From assembly GCF_003846175.1 (NCBI RefSeq), contig NZ_ML123044.1, positions 357,780 to 405,847 of the forward strand: a stretch of 48,068 nucleotides of DNA, read 5' to 3'. Both the position numbers and the translations under genes were made by a program. The notes beneath the pieces were generated by a model. That model was not told the origin of the DNA and searched no databases. It saw nothing but the letters and a program-made list of their open reading frames with translations. This DNA comes from Streptomyces sp. ADI95-17. GTDB lineage: Bacteria > Actinomycetota > Actinomycetes > Streptomycetales > Streptomycetaceae. Position 1 is the first letter of the stretch; every line of letters starts with the position of its first letter. Of this stretch, positions 1-9,200 are shown one piece after another.

Positions 1-1
1 C

Positions 2-1405
2 GGTTCGGTGCAGTTGCCCGACGGTCGTTTCCTGGAGCCCAACGGGAACCTGGTCGCCCCGAACGGCGTGGTCGAGACGACCCCGATCCCGCACGACACG
101 GTCCCCGGCACCTCGGGTCTGCCGTCGTCCTGGCAGGTACAGCAGCCGGTGCCGGTGGGCGTCCACGCGGGAAGCGGCTTCCCCGACATGGCGGCGCACA
201 CTCCCGGTGGCGGCTTCGACAACGTGCCGTACGGGCCGGGCAGCCAGGTGCCGGGCGGAGTACCCAACCACGTGCCGAACGGATCGTTCGGCCCCGCCCC
301 GGCGCACTTCGATCCGGCGAGCCACGTACCGGGCGGAGCACCCGGCCATGTCCCGGGCAATGTCGGCGCTCACGTTCCCACCGACCACTTCCCCGCGGGC
401 GCGGGCCACGACATCCCCGGTGGCAATCCGCACACCCCGTCGACTCCTGACGCCCCGCACACGCCCCATACCCCGGACGCCCCGCACACCCCGGGCCATG
501 ACGGACCGGGCACGCACGGGCACGACGGTTCGCACGGTGGCGGCCACGACACCTCGCACGGCGGGCACGCGGACGACGCGGCGGCGCACGCCGATGACGC
601 GGCGCACACCGGTGACCACGGCGGCCCCGGCAGCCATGTCGACCCGCACGGCACCGCCGACGACCTGGCGCACGGCGCGGACGACGCGACGGCGCCCGGC
701 CACCACGGTGGGGACGGCCCCGGCCTGGGCCCTGCGGCGGACGACTTCAAGTACACGCCCCACGTGTCGGAAGCCGACTTCGACGCGCTGTCCACCGCCG
801 AGAAGCACCGGGTCGCCGCCTCGGAACTCACCGACGGCACCGTGCCGTTCGCAGACGACTTCGACGCGGTCCAGTACGGCCGGGACTACTGGAACGACTA
901 CGTCGACAATCTGGACCCGTCCGCGCAGCAGGCGCTCCGGGACTACACGGGCGACTCGTTCCCCTCGTACAAGGACATGAACGGTTACCTGAGGAACGAC
1001 CCCCACTACGGTCCCCGTCCCGAGGTGCTGCACGACATCAGCGAGATGGACCGGGTGATGTCGACCCGGCCGGTGCCCGAGGACGTCATGGTGGTGCGCG
1101 GCACGGGCATCGGGCACCTCGACCTCGACTCGCCCCTCGAAATGATGGGTGGCACGTTCGGCGACGAGGGCTATCTGTCCACCTCGCTCGGCAACCACCC
1201 GGTGCCCAGCTTCGCGGGGAAGGACGCCATCCTCCACTTGCGGGTCCCGAAGGGGACGCCCGCGCTGTGGCTGGAGAAGGTCAGCCATTACGGCGTGACC
1301 GAGCGTGAGATCCTTCTCGGGCGCGGCTCGGAGTACCGGGTGACCCGAGTCTTCGTGGACGAGGCCGGACAGGCCCAGGTGTACGGCGAAGTCCTGCCGA
1401 AGTGA
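2..1405 (+). CDS. T7SS-linked toxin with C-terminal ADP-ribosyltransferase domain (5' end missing)
   Basis: The frame is open to the left edge, so the N-terminus lies outside the window; residues are numbered from the GTG at 8. The first ~240 residues are low-complexity: repeated VPGG/HVPG units, then HTPDAPHTP and a His/Asp/Gly-rich stretch. From about residue 245 a globular domain follows that carries the ADP-ribosyltransferase signatures of the exotoxin family (PF03496 type): Arg364 in VVRGTG, the STS motif at 391-393, and the ExE pair Glu432/Glu434. ExE is the pattern of arginine-modifying enzymes such as iota-like toxins. It sits directly upstream of T7SS core genes and is followed at once by two small genes resembling immunity genes. 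I infer a secreted or contact-delivered toxin that transfers ADP-ribose from NAD to a protein; the target is unknown. The missing N-terminus should show whether it carries a WXG100/LXG-like export domain. Confidence 0.85.
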   Translation, partial: GSVQLPDGRFLEPNGNLVAPNGVVETTPIPHDTVPGTSGLPSSWQVQQPVPVGVHAGSGFPDMAAHTPGGGFDNVPYGPGSQVPGGVPNHVPNGSFGPAPAHFDPASHVPGGAPGHVPGNVGAHVPTDHFPAGAGHDIPGGNPHTPSTPDAPHTPHTPDAPHTPGHDGPGTHGHDGSHGGGHDTSHGGHADDAAAHADDAAHTGDHGGPGSHVDPHGTADDLAHGADDATAPGHHGGDGPGLGPAADDFKYTPHVSEADFDALSTAEKHRVAASELTDGTVPFADDFDAVQYGRDYWNDYVDNLDPSAQQALRDYTGDSFPSYKDMNGYLRNDPHYGPRPEVLHDISEMDRVMSTRPVPEDVMVVRGTGIGHLDLDSPLEMMGGTFGDEGYLSTSLGNHPVPSFAGKDAILHLRVPKGTPALWLEKVSHYGVTEREILLGRGSEYRVTRVFVDEAGQAQVYGEVLPK

Positions 1406-1419
1406 CAGAGGAAGAGTGC

Positions 1420-1818
1420 ATGACCAGCGAGAATCGACCCAATCCGCGCTTCGAGGAAGACATGCAGCTCAAGCGGGTCGCCGGGCCGCCCCGCTACAAC
1501 CGTGTCGCGCAGGGACCCGTGCGGTACGTGCGGGTCGCCGACAGCGACGGGGTGGTGATCGGCTACGTATGGGCCAATGACGAGGGCGACGCCGCGGGCT
1601 GGGTGACGCCGCAGGGGCTGGGGGCCGCCGCGATCAACGCCGGGGCCGCATGGCTCAGGAAGCTGCGGGACGCGAAGTCCCGGGGGATCGCTCCCTCCGC
1701 CCTGCTCGCCGAGCTGCTCCGGGACACGAGTGACATCAAGGGCAGCAGTGTCGTGGCCGGCTCGCTGGCCGAGGCTCCGTCGCTCGCCGAGTTCAAGGAA
1801 ATGGTGAGCGGGGGCTGA
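1420..1818 (+). CDS. Small cytosolic protein, candidate immunity protein for the ART toxin
   Basis: A 132-residue protein starting at ATG 1420, chosen because GAGGAAGAG lies just upstream; an in-frame GTG at 1402 overlaps the toxin stop and has no such site. It begins 14 nt after the toxin ends, so it is almost certainly co-transcribed. It has no signal peptide or membrane segment. Its middle (YVWANDEGDAAGWV) and its C-terminal pattern PSLAEFKEMV are repeated in the next gene, so the two are paralogues. Position immediately after a polymorphic toxin, small size and cytosolic character fit an immunity role, but this is inference. I do not recognise a named domain. Confidence 0.7.
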   Translation: MTSENRPNPRFEEDMQLKRVAGPPRYNRVAQGPVRYVRVADSDGVVIGYVWANDEGDAAGWVTPQGLGAAAINAGAAWLRKLRDAKSRGIAPSALLAELLRDTSDIKGSSVVAGSLAEAPSLAEFKEMVSGG

Positions 1819-1852
1819 GGTCCCGCGCCGACGCCGACGACAAGAGCCGACC

Positions 1853-2647
1853 ATGACCTACGAACCCGCCCCACCGCGCTACCGCGCCGAGACCGACGGC
1901 CCGGTCCACCACCTCACCGTCGCCGATGCCCGTGGCGAGGCGATGGGCTACCTGTGGGCCAACGACGAGGACGACGCCGCCGGTTGGTGTCTGCGGCCCG
2001 CCGGGGACCGGGCCGGGATCAACGAAGGGCTTGAGTGGTCCGCAGGGCTCGCCGCCGCCAAGGCGCGCGGGCTCGTGCCCACGGCCGCGCTCGCCGAGCT
2101 GGCCCGCGGCTCGGACCCGAGGCGCGTCAGCCATGTCGTCCCGGGCTCCCTGGCCGCGGCCCCGTCCCTGGCCGCGCTCAAGGAGCTGGCCCGGGTCGTC
2201 ACCGAGGCCGACGACCGCCGCCTGCTGGCCCAGCTCGACCGCGGGAACGCCGACGCGTGGCGCGAGCTGCGGGAGGCGTTCACCGCGCTCACGGACGAGG
2301 ACCGCGACGTGCGGTGGTCCGAGGGCGGGCAGCGGCCCGACGGCACCCGGCAGCTGGGCTATCCGCTCCACAGCGAGCGGCTCCGGCGCCTGGTGGGCGC
2401 ACTGGCCGCGGTCGGCGCGGTGACGCCCGCGTACCTGTGGCAGGACAATCCGCCGCCGGCCGTGCCCGCCGACGGGCGGCTGGGCCCGGCCGACGCGGTG
2501 CGTGCGGCCACGGCCGTGGTGCGCGGCGAGCGGTTCGGCGACGGAACGATCGCGCAGGCGGCGGGGAACGGCCTGCTCGATGCCGTGGCCGAGTCGTTGT
2601 GCGCCTGGTACGAAGCGGTGACGGGCGGCCCGGAGGCTGCTTCCTGA
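1853..2647 (+). CDS. Two-domain protein: immunity-like domain plus DUF6508-like domain
   Basis: 264 residues, ATG at 1853, 34 nt after the previous gene. Residues 1-115 are a paralogue of the whole preceding protein (shared YxWANDEDDAAGW, LAELxR, PSLAxxKEL). Residues ~120-255 are a separate domain with a WSEGGQRPDGTRQLGYPLHSE stretch and a RGERFGDGTIAQAAGNGLL stretch that resemble DUF6508 proteins from memory. The arrangement looks like duplication of an immunity domain followed by fusion to another domain. It may neutralise a variant toxin or act as an accessory to the same toxin. No transmembrane or secretion signal is visible. The function is unproven. Confidence 0.65.
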   Translation: MTYEPAPPRYRAETDGPVHHLTVADARGEAMGYLWANDEDDAAGWCLRPAGDRAGINEGLEWSAGLAAAKARGLVPTAALAELARGSDPRRVSHVVPGSLAAAPSLAALKELARVVTEADDRRLLAQLDRGNADAWRELREAFTALTDEDRDVRWSEGGQRPDGTRQLGYPLHSERLRRLVGALAAVGAVTPAYLWQDNPPPAVPADGRLGPADAVRAATAVVRGERFGDGTIAQAAGNGLLDAVAESLCAWYEAVTGGPEAAS

Positions 2648-2754
2648 CATGTGCGGAAAGCCGTTCGCACTGCTCGTTCGCGGCTTCGCCCCGGGCTGTA
2701 CCGCCCGATCGCACATGCTCTATGTTTCAGGAGTCAATCAGGGGGATTCCCGTA

Positions 2755-3165
2755 GTGCACCGCCGGCCGGGCGACCGGGGCCGACGCGACGTACGACCGA
2801 CGCAACGCACGACTGAGGCAATCGCACGACCGAGGCAACGGACGACGAGACGAATGGCACGGGATTACGACAGCCAGCTCCTGGAGTCGGTGGCGGTACG
2901 TCGGCGCAGAATGCGTGACGCACTGCTGTTCGGCGCGCAGCGGGCCCGGCGTACCGCCGACGAGCGGCTGGGAAAAGTGTTCGCGGGGATCGCCATCGCC
3001 GCCGTGCTGTGCGCGGGATGCGTGGGGTGGTCCTTCGTCCAGAACATGCTGGAGAAGCAGAAAGCCGAACAGCAGAAGCAGCAGCGCCAGGAACAGCAGT
3101 ACCAGCAGCCGGCGAAAACGGCGCAACCGGATAAAACCGGGGAATCGACGAAGAATCCCCAATAG
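2755..3165 (+). CDS. Small single-pass membrane protein with Gln-rich tail, T7SS locus
   Basis: 136 residues from GTG 2755, which is preceded by AGGGGG at a good distance (2740-2745). An alternative ATG at 2854 would give 103 residues starting MARDYDSQ. The N-terminal part is Arg-rich and basic. One hydrophobic segment follows (VFAGIAIAAVLCAGCVGWSF), then a charged, Gln-rich, probably coiled tail (EKQKAEQQKQQRQEQQYQQ). It lies between the toxin module and eccD on the same strand. I infer a T7SS-associated membrane accessory; I do not recognise a named family. Confidence 0.65.
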   Translation: MHRRPGDRGRRDVRPTQRTTEAIARPRQRTTRRMARDYDSQLLESVAVRRRRMRDALLFGAQRARRTADERLGKVFAGIAIAAVLCAGCVGWSFVQNMLEKQKAEQQKQQRQEQQYQQPAKTAQPDKTGESTKNPQ

Positions 3166-3278
3166 ACCGGTAACTCCAGAGAATTCCATGAGGTTTTCCC
3201 CGTGAATGGGGATCGAGAAGGCGCCGGCGGCATCGGCTCCCGACTCCTCAAAACGTCGCGATGATAGGTTCCCGTAAA

Positions 3279-4634
3279 GTGGTGAGCACAGCAACGACTT
3301 CCCGAGCGCAGCTCAGCCGGGTGACTCTGGTCGGTGAGCGGCGCCGGGCCGATATCGTCCTGCCGTCCGACACGCCGATCGGTCAACTGCTGCCGGACAT
3401 CCTGCAATTGCTGGACGACCGGGCGGCCGCCCGCCCGATGACCCGGCAGTTGATCACCTCGGACGGCTCCGCTCTCCCGCACGACAGCACGCTGTCCTCG
3501 GCCGGGATCGCGGACGGTGCGGTGCTCCGGCTGGTCCGGGCCCACTCCGCACCCCCTGCCCCGGTCGTGCACGACGTCACCGATCTGGTGGCCGACGATC
3601 TCGATCTGCAGGCCTGGCGCTGGCGCCCCTCCGCCCGTCGTACGAGCGCGGGTGTGGCCTCGGTGGTCTTCGCGGTGGTCTCCGCGCTGCTGGCCCGGCG
3701 TGAGTTCGCCCTGGAGGCACTGACCGTCGCCCTCGCGGCGGCCACGCTCGTCCTGCTGGCGGCCGGTGCGCTGACCGCGAAGATCGGGCAGGGAAACCGG
3801 GGTCTGGCGACCGCGCTCCTGCTCGCTTCCGGCAGCCTCGGCATCCTCACCGCTTGGACCGCCGCGGACGCGTACGACTGGTCGGGGACCGCGCGGCTCG
3901 CCGCCGTCGCCGCCGCGCTGGTCCTGACGCTGGTGCTTCTCGGCTACTTCTCGCCGCTCGGCCGCGGCGGGCTCATCGGCGCCGTCGCCACCACCGCGAT
4001 CACCGTGGTGTGGGAGGCCGTCGCCGCCGTCCAGGACGACCTGGCGCGGCTCGGCGCCGTCATGGCCGTCTTCTCGGTCGTACTGCTCGGCCTGCTCCCC
4101 CGGCTGGCGCTGGCGGCCTCCGGGCTCACCGCGCTGGACGACCGCCGCTCCGGCGGCACGTCGGTCAGCCGCCACCAGGTGGGCAACGCGCTGGCGGCCA
4201 CCCATCGCGGTCTCGCCCTGGCGACGGTGGTCACCGCGGTCTCCGCGGCGGCCGGCGGCTGGCTGCTCACCCTGGCCGGCAAGCCGTCCGTGTGGACCGT
4301 GGCGCTCCCCTCGCTGGTGGCGCTGGTGCTGCTCTCCCGAGCGCGGGCCTTCCCGCTGGTCGCGGAGGTGGTGGCCCTGTTCGCCGCCGCCGCGGTCCTC
4401 CTCGTGCGTCTCGTCATGCTGTGGATGGGCCACGCCGGGGGCGCCGGACCGCTCGCCCTGCTCTGCGCGGCCGCGGTGCTGCCGCTGCTCGTCCTGGCGG
4501 TGCAGCCGCCCGAGCACGTGCGGGTCCGGCTGCGGCGCATGGCCGATCTGGTCGAATCCATCGGCGTGGTGGGGCTCTTCCCGCTCGCCGTCGGTGTGTT
4601 CGGCGTGTACGGACAGCTGCTCAACAAGTTCTGA
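3279..4634 (+). CDS. eccD: Type VII secretion integral membrane protein EccD
   Basis: About 450 residues. Residues ~10-95 form a YukD/ubiquitin-like domain (RVTLVGERRRADIVLPSDTPIG... ending DGAVLRLVRA), followed by about eleven closely spaced hydrophobic helices to the C-terminus, the layout of EccD. In mycobacterial ESX systems EccD forms the bulk of the inner-membrane pore. The start is uncertain: ATG 3261, GTG 3279 or GTG 3282 are in frame. TAGGTT at 3265-3270 could be a -10 element placing transcription near GTG 3279, so a leaderless start is possible. The next gene begins 53 nt downstream, consistent with one operon. Confidence 0.9.
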   Translation: MVSTATTSRAQLSRVTLVGERRRADIVLPSDTPIGQLLPDILQLLDDRAAARPMTRQLITSDGSALPHDSTLSSAGIADGAVLRLVRAHSAPPAPVVHDVTDLVADDLDLQAWRWRPSARRTSAGVASVVFAVVSALLARREFALEALTVALAAATLVLLAAGALTAKIGQGNRGLATALLLASGSLGILTAWTAADAYDWSGTARLAAVAAALVLTLVLLGYFSPLGRGGLIGAVATTAITVVWEAVAAVQDDLARLGAVMAVFSVVLLGLLPRLALAASGLTALDDRRSGGTSVSRHQVGNALAATHRGLALATVVTAVSAAAGGWLLTLAGKPSVWTVALPSLVALVLLSRARAFPLVAEVVALFAAAAVLLVRLVMLWMGHAGGAGPLALLCAAAVLPLLVLAVQPPEHVRVRLRRMADLVESIGVVGLFPLAVGVFGVYGQLLNKF

Positions 4635-4687
4635 GTCGACGCGCAGGTGCTCCGGGCGGGGCAGCAGGGCGAAAAAGAAGGGCAGAC

Positions 4688-6187
4688 ATGCCGAACGAAG
4701 ACAACTGGCAGGGCGATGTGCTGCGCGCCATGAGGGGCGGCGCCGCCCGGCAGAGCGCGCAGGACCCCGACGGCCGTGGCCCCGACGGCCGTGGCCACGG
4801 CGCCCCCGCGCAGGGTCAGGACGGTCAGCCGTACGGTGCCGCCGCGCCGGGGCCCGGCGTCCCCGCGCAGAACGCCCATGCCCACGGGACGCCCCAGCAG
4901 CACCCCGGCCTGCCCCAGCCGCCCCAGCAGTACGCCGGCTATCAGCAGGAGCAGCAGCAGGCCGCCCAGCAGCAGTACCCCGGCTATCAGGAACAGCAGC
5001 ACCAGCAGGCTCAGCAGCCGCCGCCACAGCAGCAGCAGTACCTCGGTTATCAGGAACAGCAGCAGCTCCAACAGCCTCAGCAGACGCACGGCGGTTACCA
5101 GGACCAGCAGCAGCAACCGCCCCAGCAGCACCCCGGCCATCAGGGACACCCGGGCGTGGCCGCCCACCCCGTCGCGCAGCCGCAGCAACAGCAACAGCAA
5201 CAACATCCGCAGCAGGACCGGCCCCGGGCTCAGGCCCCGTACACCCCGGGCACCCGGCCCCATCACACCCCCGACTCCCGGCCCGTGGTGGACCGGGGGC
5301 TGGCCGCCCTCGGGCGCAAGGCGCGGCGCGGTGAGCCGTTCGCCGCGCGGGCCGTGCGCGCCCTGCGGGTGAGCGTGTCCTCGTCGGCCGCGCGCGAGGT
5401 CGCCCGTACCACCGCCACCGCCGAGACGCTCCAGCAGCCGGTGACGACCGGCCGGCAGATCGCCGTCACCTCCATCCGGGGCGGCGCGGGCAAGTCGACC
5501 GTCGCGGCGCTGCTCGGCACCACGTACGCGCACTACCGCCAGGACCCGGTCCTCCTCGTCGAGGCCGACCCGTCGCTCGGCTCGCTGCCGCTGCGGCTCG
5601 GCGCCGAGTCGCTGCGGTGGACCACCGGTGACCTGGCGGGCATCATCGAGCCGCAGATGTCGCTGCTGGACATCACCGGCTATCTCGTCCAGCTCCCCGG
5701 CAACGCCTGGCTGCTGCCCGGCAGCCAGGGCCAGATCGGCGCGATGCTGGACAGCAGGGCGTACGAGCGGGTCATGGTCTCGCTGCGCCGCTACTTCGGC
5801 GTCACCGTCGTCGACTGCGAGACGCTGCCCGCCGAGGTCGCCCGGGTCGCGCTGTCCGCCGCCCAGGCCCGGGTGCTGGCCGCCCCCGCCACGCTGGAGG
5901 GCATCACCAGCACGTACGCGGTGCTCCAGTGGATGCAGTCGCTGCCCCGGCAGGTGATCGCCGGCACGGTCGTCGTGCTCAGCGAACTGGTGCCGCACCC
6001 CGGACTCGATCTCGAAGAGGCGACGAAGAAGCTCGAAGCCACCGGGGCGAGCGTCCAGGTGCTGCCGTACGACCGTCATCTGGCGGCCGGCGGCGAGATC
6101 CGTACCGAACTCCTGGCGCACGCGACCCGGGAGGCCGCCACCCGGCTCGCCGCCGATGTGTTCCGGCTCTCCCAGCAGCACCACTGA
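4688..6187 (+). CDS. EspI-like MinD/ParA-family ATPase with Gln-rich N-terminal half
   Basis: 499 residues from ATG 4688, preceded by AAGAAGGG. Residues ~1-210 are disordered: Asp/Gly-rich, then many Gln-rich units built on GYQEQQ and QYPGYQ. Residues ~250-499 are a SIMIBI/MinD-type domain with Walker A IRGGAGKST, an EADPSLGS switch-like motif and VVDCETLP. This matches mycobacterial EspI, a Pro/Gln-rich protein with one P-loop that modulates ESX-1 output. The first position of the deviant Walker A is Arg rather than Lys. It sits between eccD and eccC, so a role in coupling ATP state to T7SS activity is likely; that part is inference. Confidence 0.8.
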   Translation: MPNEDNWQGDVLRAMRGGAARQSAQDPDGRGPDGRGHGAPAQGQDGQPYGAAAPGPGVPAQNAHAHGTPQQHPGLPQPPQQYAGYQQEQQQAAQQQYPGYQEQQHQQAQQPPPQQQQYLGYQEQQQLQQPQQTHGGYQDQQQQPPQQHPGHQGHPGVAAHPVAQPQQQQQQQHPQQDRPRAQAPYTPGTRPHHTPDSRPVVDRGLAALGRKARRGEPFAARAVRALRVSVSSSAAREVARTTATAETLQQPVTTGRQIAVTSIRGGAGKSTVAALLGTTYAHYRQDPVLLVEADPSLGSLPLRLGAESLRWTTGDLAGIIEPQMSLLDITGYLVQLPGNAWLLPGSQGQIGAMLDSRAYERVMVSLRRYFGVTVVDCETLPAEVARVALSAAQARVLAAPATLEGITSTYAVLQWMQSLPRQVIAGTVVVLSELVPHPGLDLEEATKKLEATGASVQVLPYDRHLAAGGEIRTELLAHATREAATRLAADVFRLSQQHH

Positions 6188-6251
6188 TCACCGATCGGCA
6201 GCACCACCGGTCCCGGTGCCGACCTGCCCCGACCCCGAGTGACGGACGACG

Positions 6252-9200
6252 ATGAGTACCCGACTGATCCACCGCCCGGCCAGGACCACCCGGCCGCCGG
6301 CCGCCTCCGAGGCGCGCACCATCGAGGCACCGCCGAACCTGCCCGAGGGCAAGTCCGGCAACATCGCGATGTCGCTGTTGCCCGTCGCCGGTGTGATGTC
6401 CTCCGTCGTGATGATGACGGTCGTGCGCAACAGTCAGTTCGCCGGTCTCGGCGCGATCATCCTCGTCGTCACCGTCATCGGCTCGGTGGCGCTGGTCTTC
6501 TCGCAGCGCGGCAAGGCCCAGCGCACCCGCCGTACCCAGCGCGAGGCCTATCTCGCGTATCTGGAGGACCTGCGCGAGGAGCTCTCCGTCGAGGAGCGCC
6601 GGCGGGCCGAGCGGGCCGATGTCCTCAACCCGCCGCCGCACGCCCTGTACGACATAGTGCGCGACCCGGCCCGGGTGTGGGAGCGGCGCCGTCTCGACGG
6701 CGACTTCCTGCGGGTGCGCGTCGGCACGGGTGAGATGCCGGTGCGCGATCTGACGGTCGCCCAGCAGGGCTCGTCCGTCCTGTCGCCGCCCGACACCTTC
6801 ATGCTCAACGAGGCGTCGGCGCTGATGGACCGCTTCCGTACCGGCACCGAACTCCCGCTGACCGTCCCGCTCGACCGGGTCGGCAACGTCAGTGTCATCG
6901 GCCCCCGCGAGGACTGCCTGCGCATCGCGCGCGCCCTGCTCGTCCAGACCGCCGCCACGCACGCCCCCGACGACGTCGCGATGGCGCTCGCCGTGCCCGG
7001 TGAGCGGCTGGCCGACTGGGAGTGGGCCAAGTGGATGCCGCATCTGCTCGACAGCGAGCAGTTCGACGGCCCGGTCGCGGCCCGCCGGATCGCCCCGTCC
7101 GCGCCCCAGCTCTCCCGCCAGATCGGTCCGGAGCTGCGCCGCCGCGCCTCGTACGCGGCCGAGGTGCGGCGCGGTCTGTCCGGCAAGGACGCGCTGTCCA
7201 TGACGTCCCGGCTGCTCGTCGTCACCGACGGGCACGGCGAGGACGCCGTCGACCTGCCGCGCCCGGACGACGCGGTCGGCCTGCGCGAGATGGGCGTCAG
7301 CGTGCTGCACCTGCTGGAGCACCGGGTCCAGGAGCCGGGACACGTCAGCGTACGGATCACCGTCGACGGCGACTCGGTGGTCATCGAGGACCTGCGCGAG
7401 CAGGAACCGATCAGCGCCCACGGCACCGTGGACGAGGTCGGCATCCCGTTCGCCGAGGGGCTGGCCCGGATGCTGGCGCCGATGCGGCTGTCCGCCGAAT
7501 CGCTCGTGGACGCGCCGTTGTCGGGCCCCGTCGACTTCGCCGACCTCCTCGGCATCGACGATGTGGCGCAGCTGGACCTGTCGCGGATGTGGGCGCCGCG
7601 CGGCGAACGCGCCTTCCTGCGCGTGCCGATCGGCATCAGCGACTCCCACCAGCCGGTGCTCCTGGACCTGAAGGAGTCCTCCGAGCTGGGCATGGGCCCG
7701 CACGGGCTGTGTGTCGGGGCCACCGGTTCCGGCAAGTCGGAGCTGCTGCGCACCCTGGTCCTGGCCCTGGTGGCCACGCATCCGCCGGAGGACCTCGCGC
7801 TGGTCCTGGTCGACTACAAGGGCGGTGCGACCTTCGCCCCGTTCGCGGAGCTGCCGCACGTGGCCGGCGTCATCACCAACCTGGAGAACCAGGCGGGCCT
7901 GGTCGAGCGGGTGCACGCCTCGCTCGCCGGTGAGGTCAAGCGCCGTCAGCAGGTACTCAAGGACGCGGGCAATGTCGCCGACATCGGTGACTACGCGGCG
8001 CTGCGCGCGGACCGGCGGCCCGATCTGGACCCGCTGCCGCACCTGTTCGTGGTGATCGACGAGTTCGGTGAACTCCTCACCGCTAAGCCGGACTTCATCG
8101 ACCTGTTCCTGTCCATCGGCCGGATCGGCCGCTCCATCGGTGTGCATCTGCTGCTGTCCAGCCAGCGCATCGAGGGCGGCAAGCTCAAGGGCCTGGACAC
8201 CTATCTCTCGTACCGGCTCGGTCTGCGCACCTTCTCCGCCGACGAGTCGCGCACGGTCCTGGACACCACGGACGCCTTCCATCTGCCGCCGCTGCCCGGC
8301 TTCGGCTACCTGAAGGTCGACACCAGCCATTACGAGCGCTTCAAGGCGAGCTATGTCTCGGGCGCGTACCGGGGTCCGGTGCAGCGTGACGAGGAGCAGG
8401 ACAGCGGCCCGCTGGCGCTGGAGTACGAGGCGTTCAACACCCTTGCCGAGCCGCAGAGTCCGGGCGAGGAGCCGAAGGTGCGGCGCCGGGAGACCGGGCC
8501 GACCGAGATGGGTGTCATCGTCGACCAGCTGCGGGAGGCGGCCGGCCCGGTGCGCCGGATCTGGCTGCCGCCGCTGCCCGGCGCGATCGCCCTGGACAAG
8601 GTCGCGGGGCCGCTGGACGTGGGCCCGCGCGGGATGCAGCTGGCCAAGCGGCGCGGTCCGCTCCAGGTGCCGCTCGGCCTGCTCGACGACCCGACCAAGC
8701 AGTGGCAGGGCCAGTGGTACCTGGACCTCACGGTGGCGGGCGGGCACGCCGCGGTCATCGGCGGTCCGCAGACCGGCAAGACGACGCTGCTGCGTACCCT
8801 CGCGCTGGCGATCTCGCTGACCCACACCCCGCAGGAGGTCGGCGTCTACGGCCTCGACCTGGTCGGCGGCGGTCTCCAGGCCGTGTCGGGGCTGCCGCAC
8901 GTCGGCGGCGTCGCCGGACGGGCGGACCGGGAGCGCGCGGGGCGCACCGTCGAGGAGGTGCGGGGCATGCTCGCGGTCCGCGAGGACCTGTTCCGCGAGC
9001 ACAGCATCGACTCCGTGGAACAGCTGCGTTCGCTGCACGCGGCGGGCCGGCTGCCCCGGCTGGCCTCGGCCGAGATCGTGCTGATCATCGACGGTTTCGG
9101 TGCGCTGCGCGACGACTTCGACGAGCTGGACGACGCGGTCGTGGACATCCTCAAGCGCGGTGGCGGCTACGGCATCCACGTCGTCGCGGGCATGCTCCGC

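Noticed and set aside
4950..5220. CAG/CAA-rich tract as a microsatellite or CRISPR-like array
   Set aside because: The repeats are imperfect, in frame and code for Gln-rich protein; there are no spacers.
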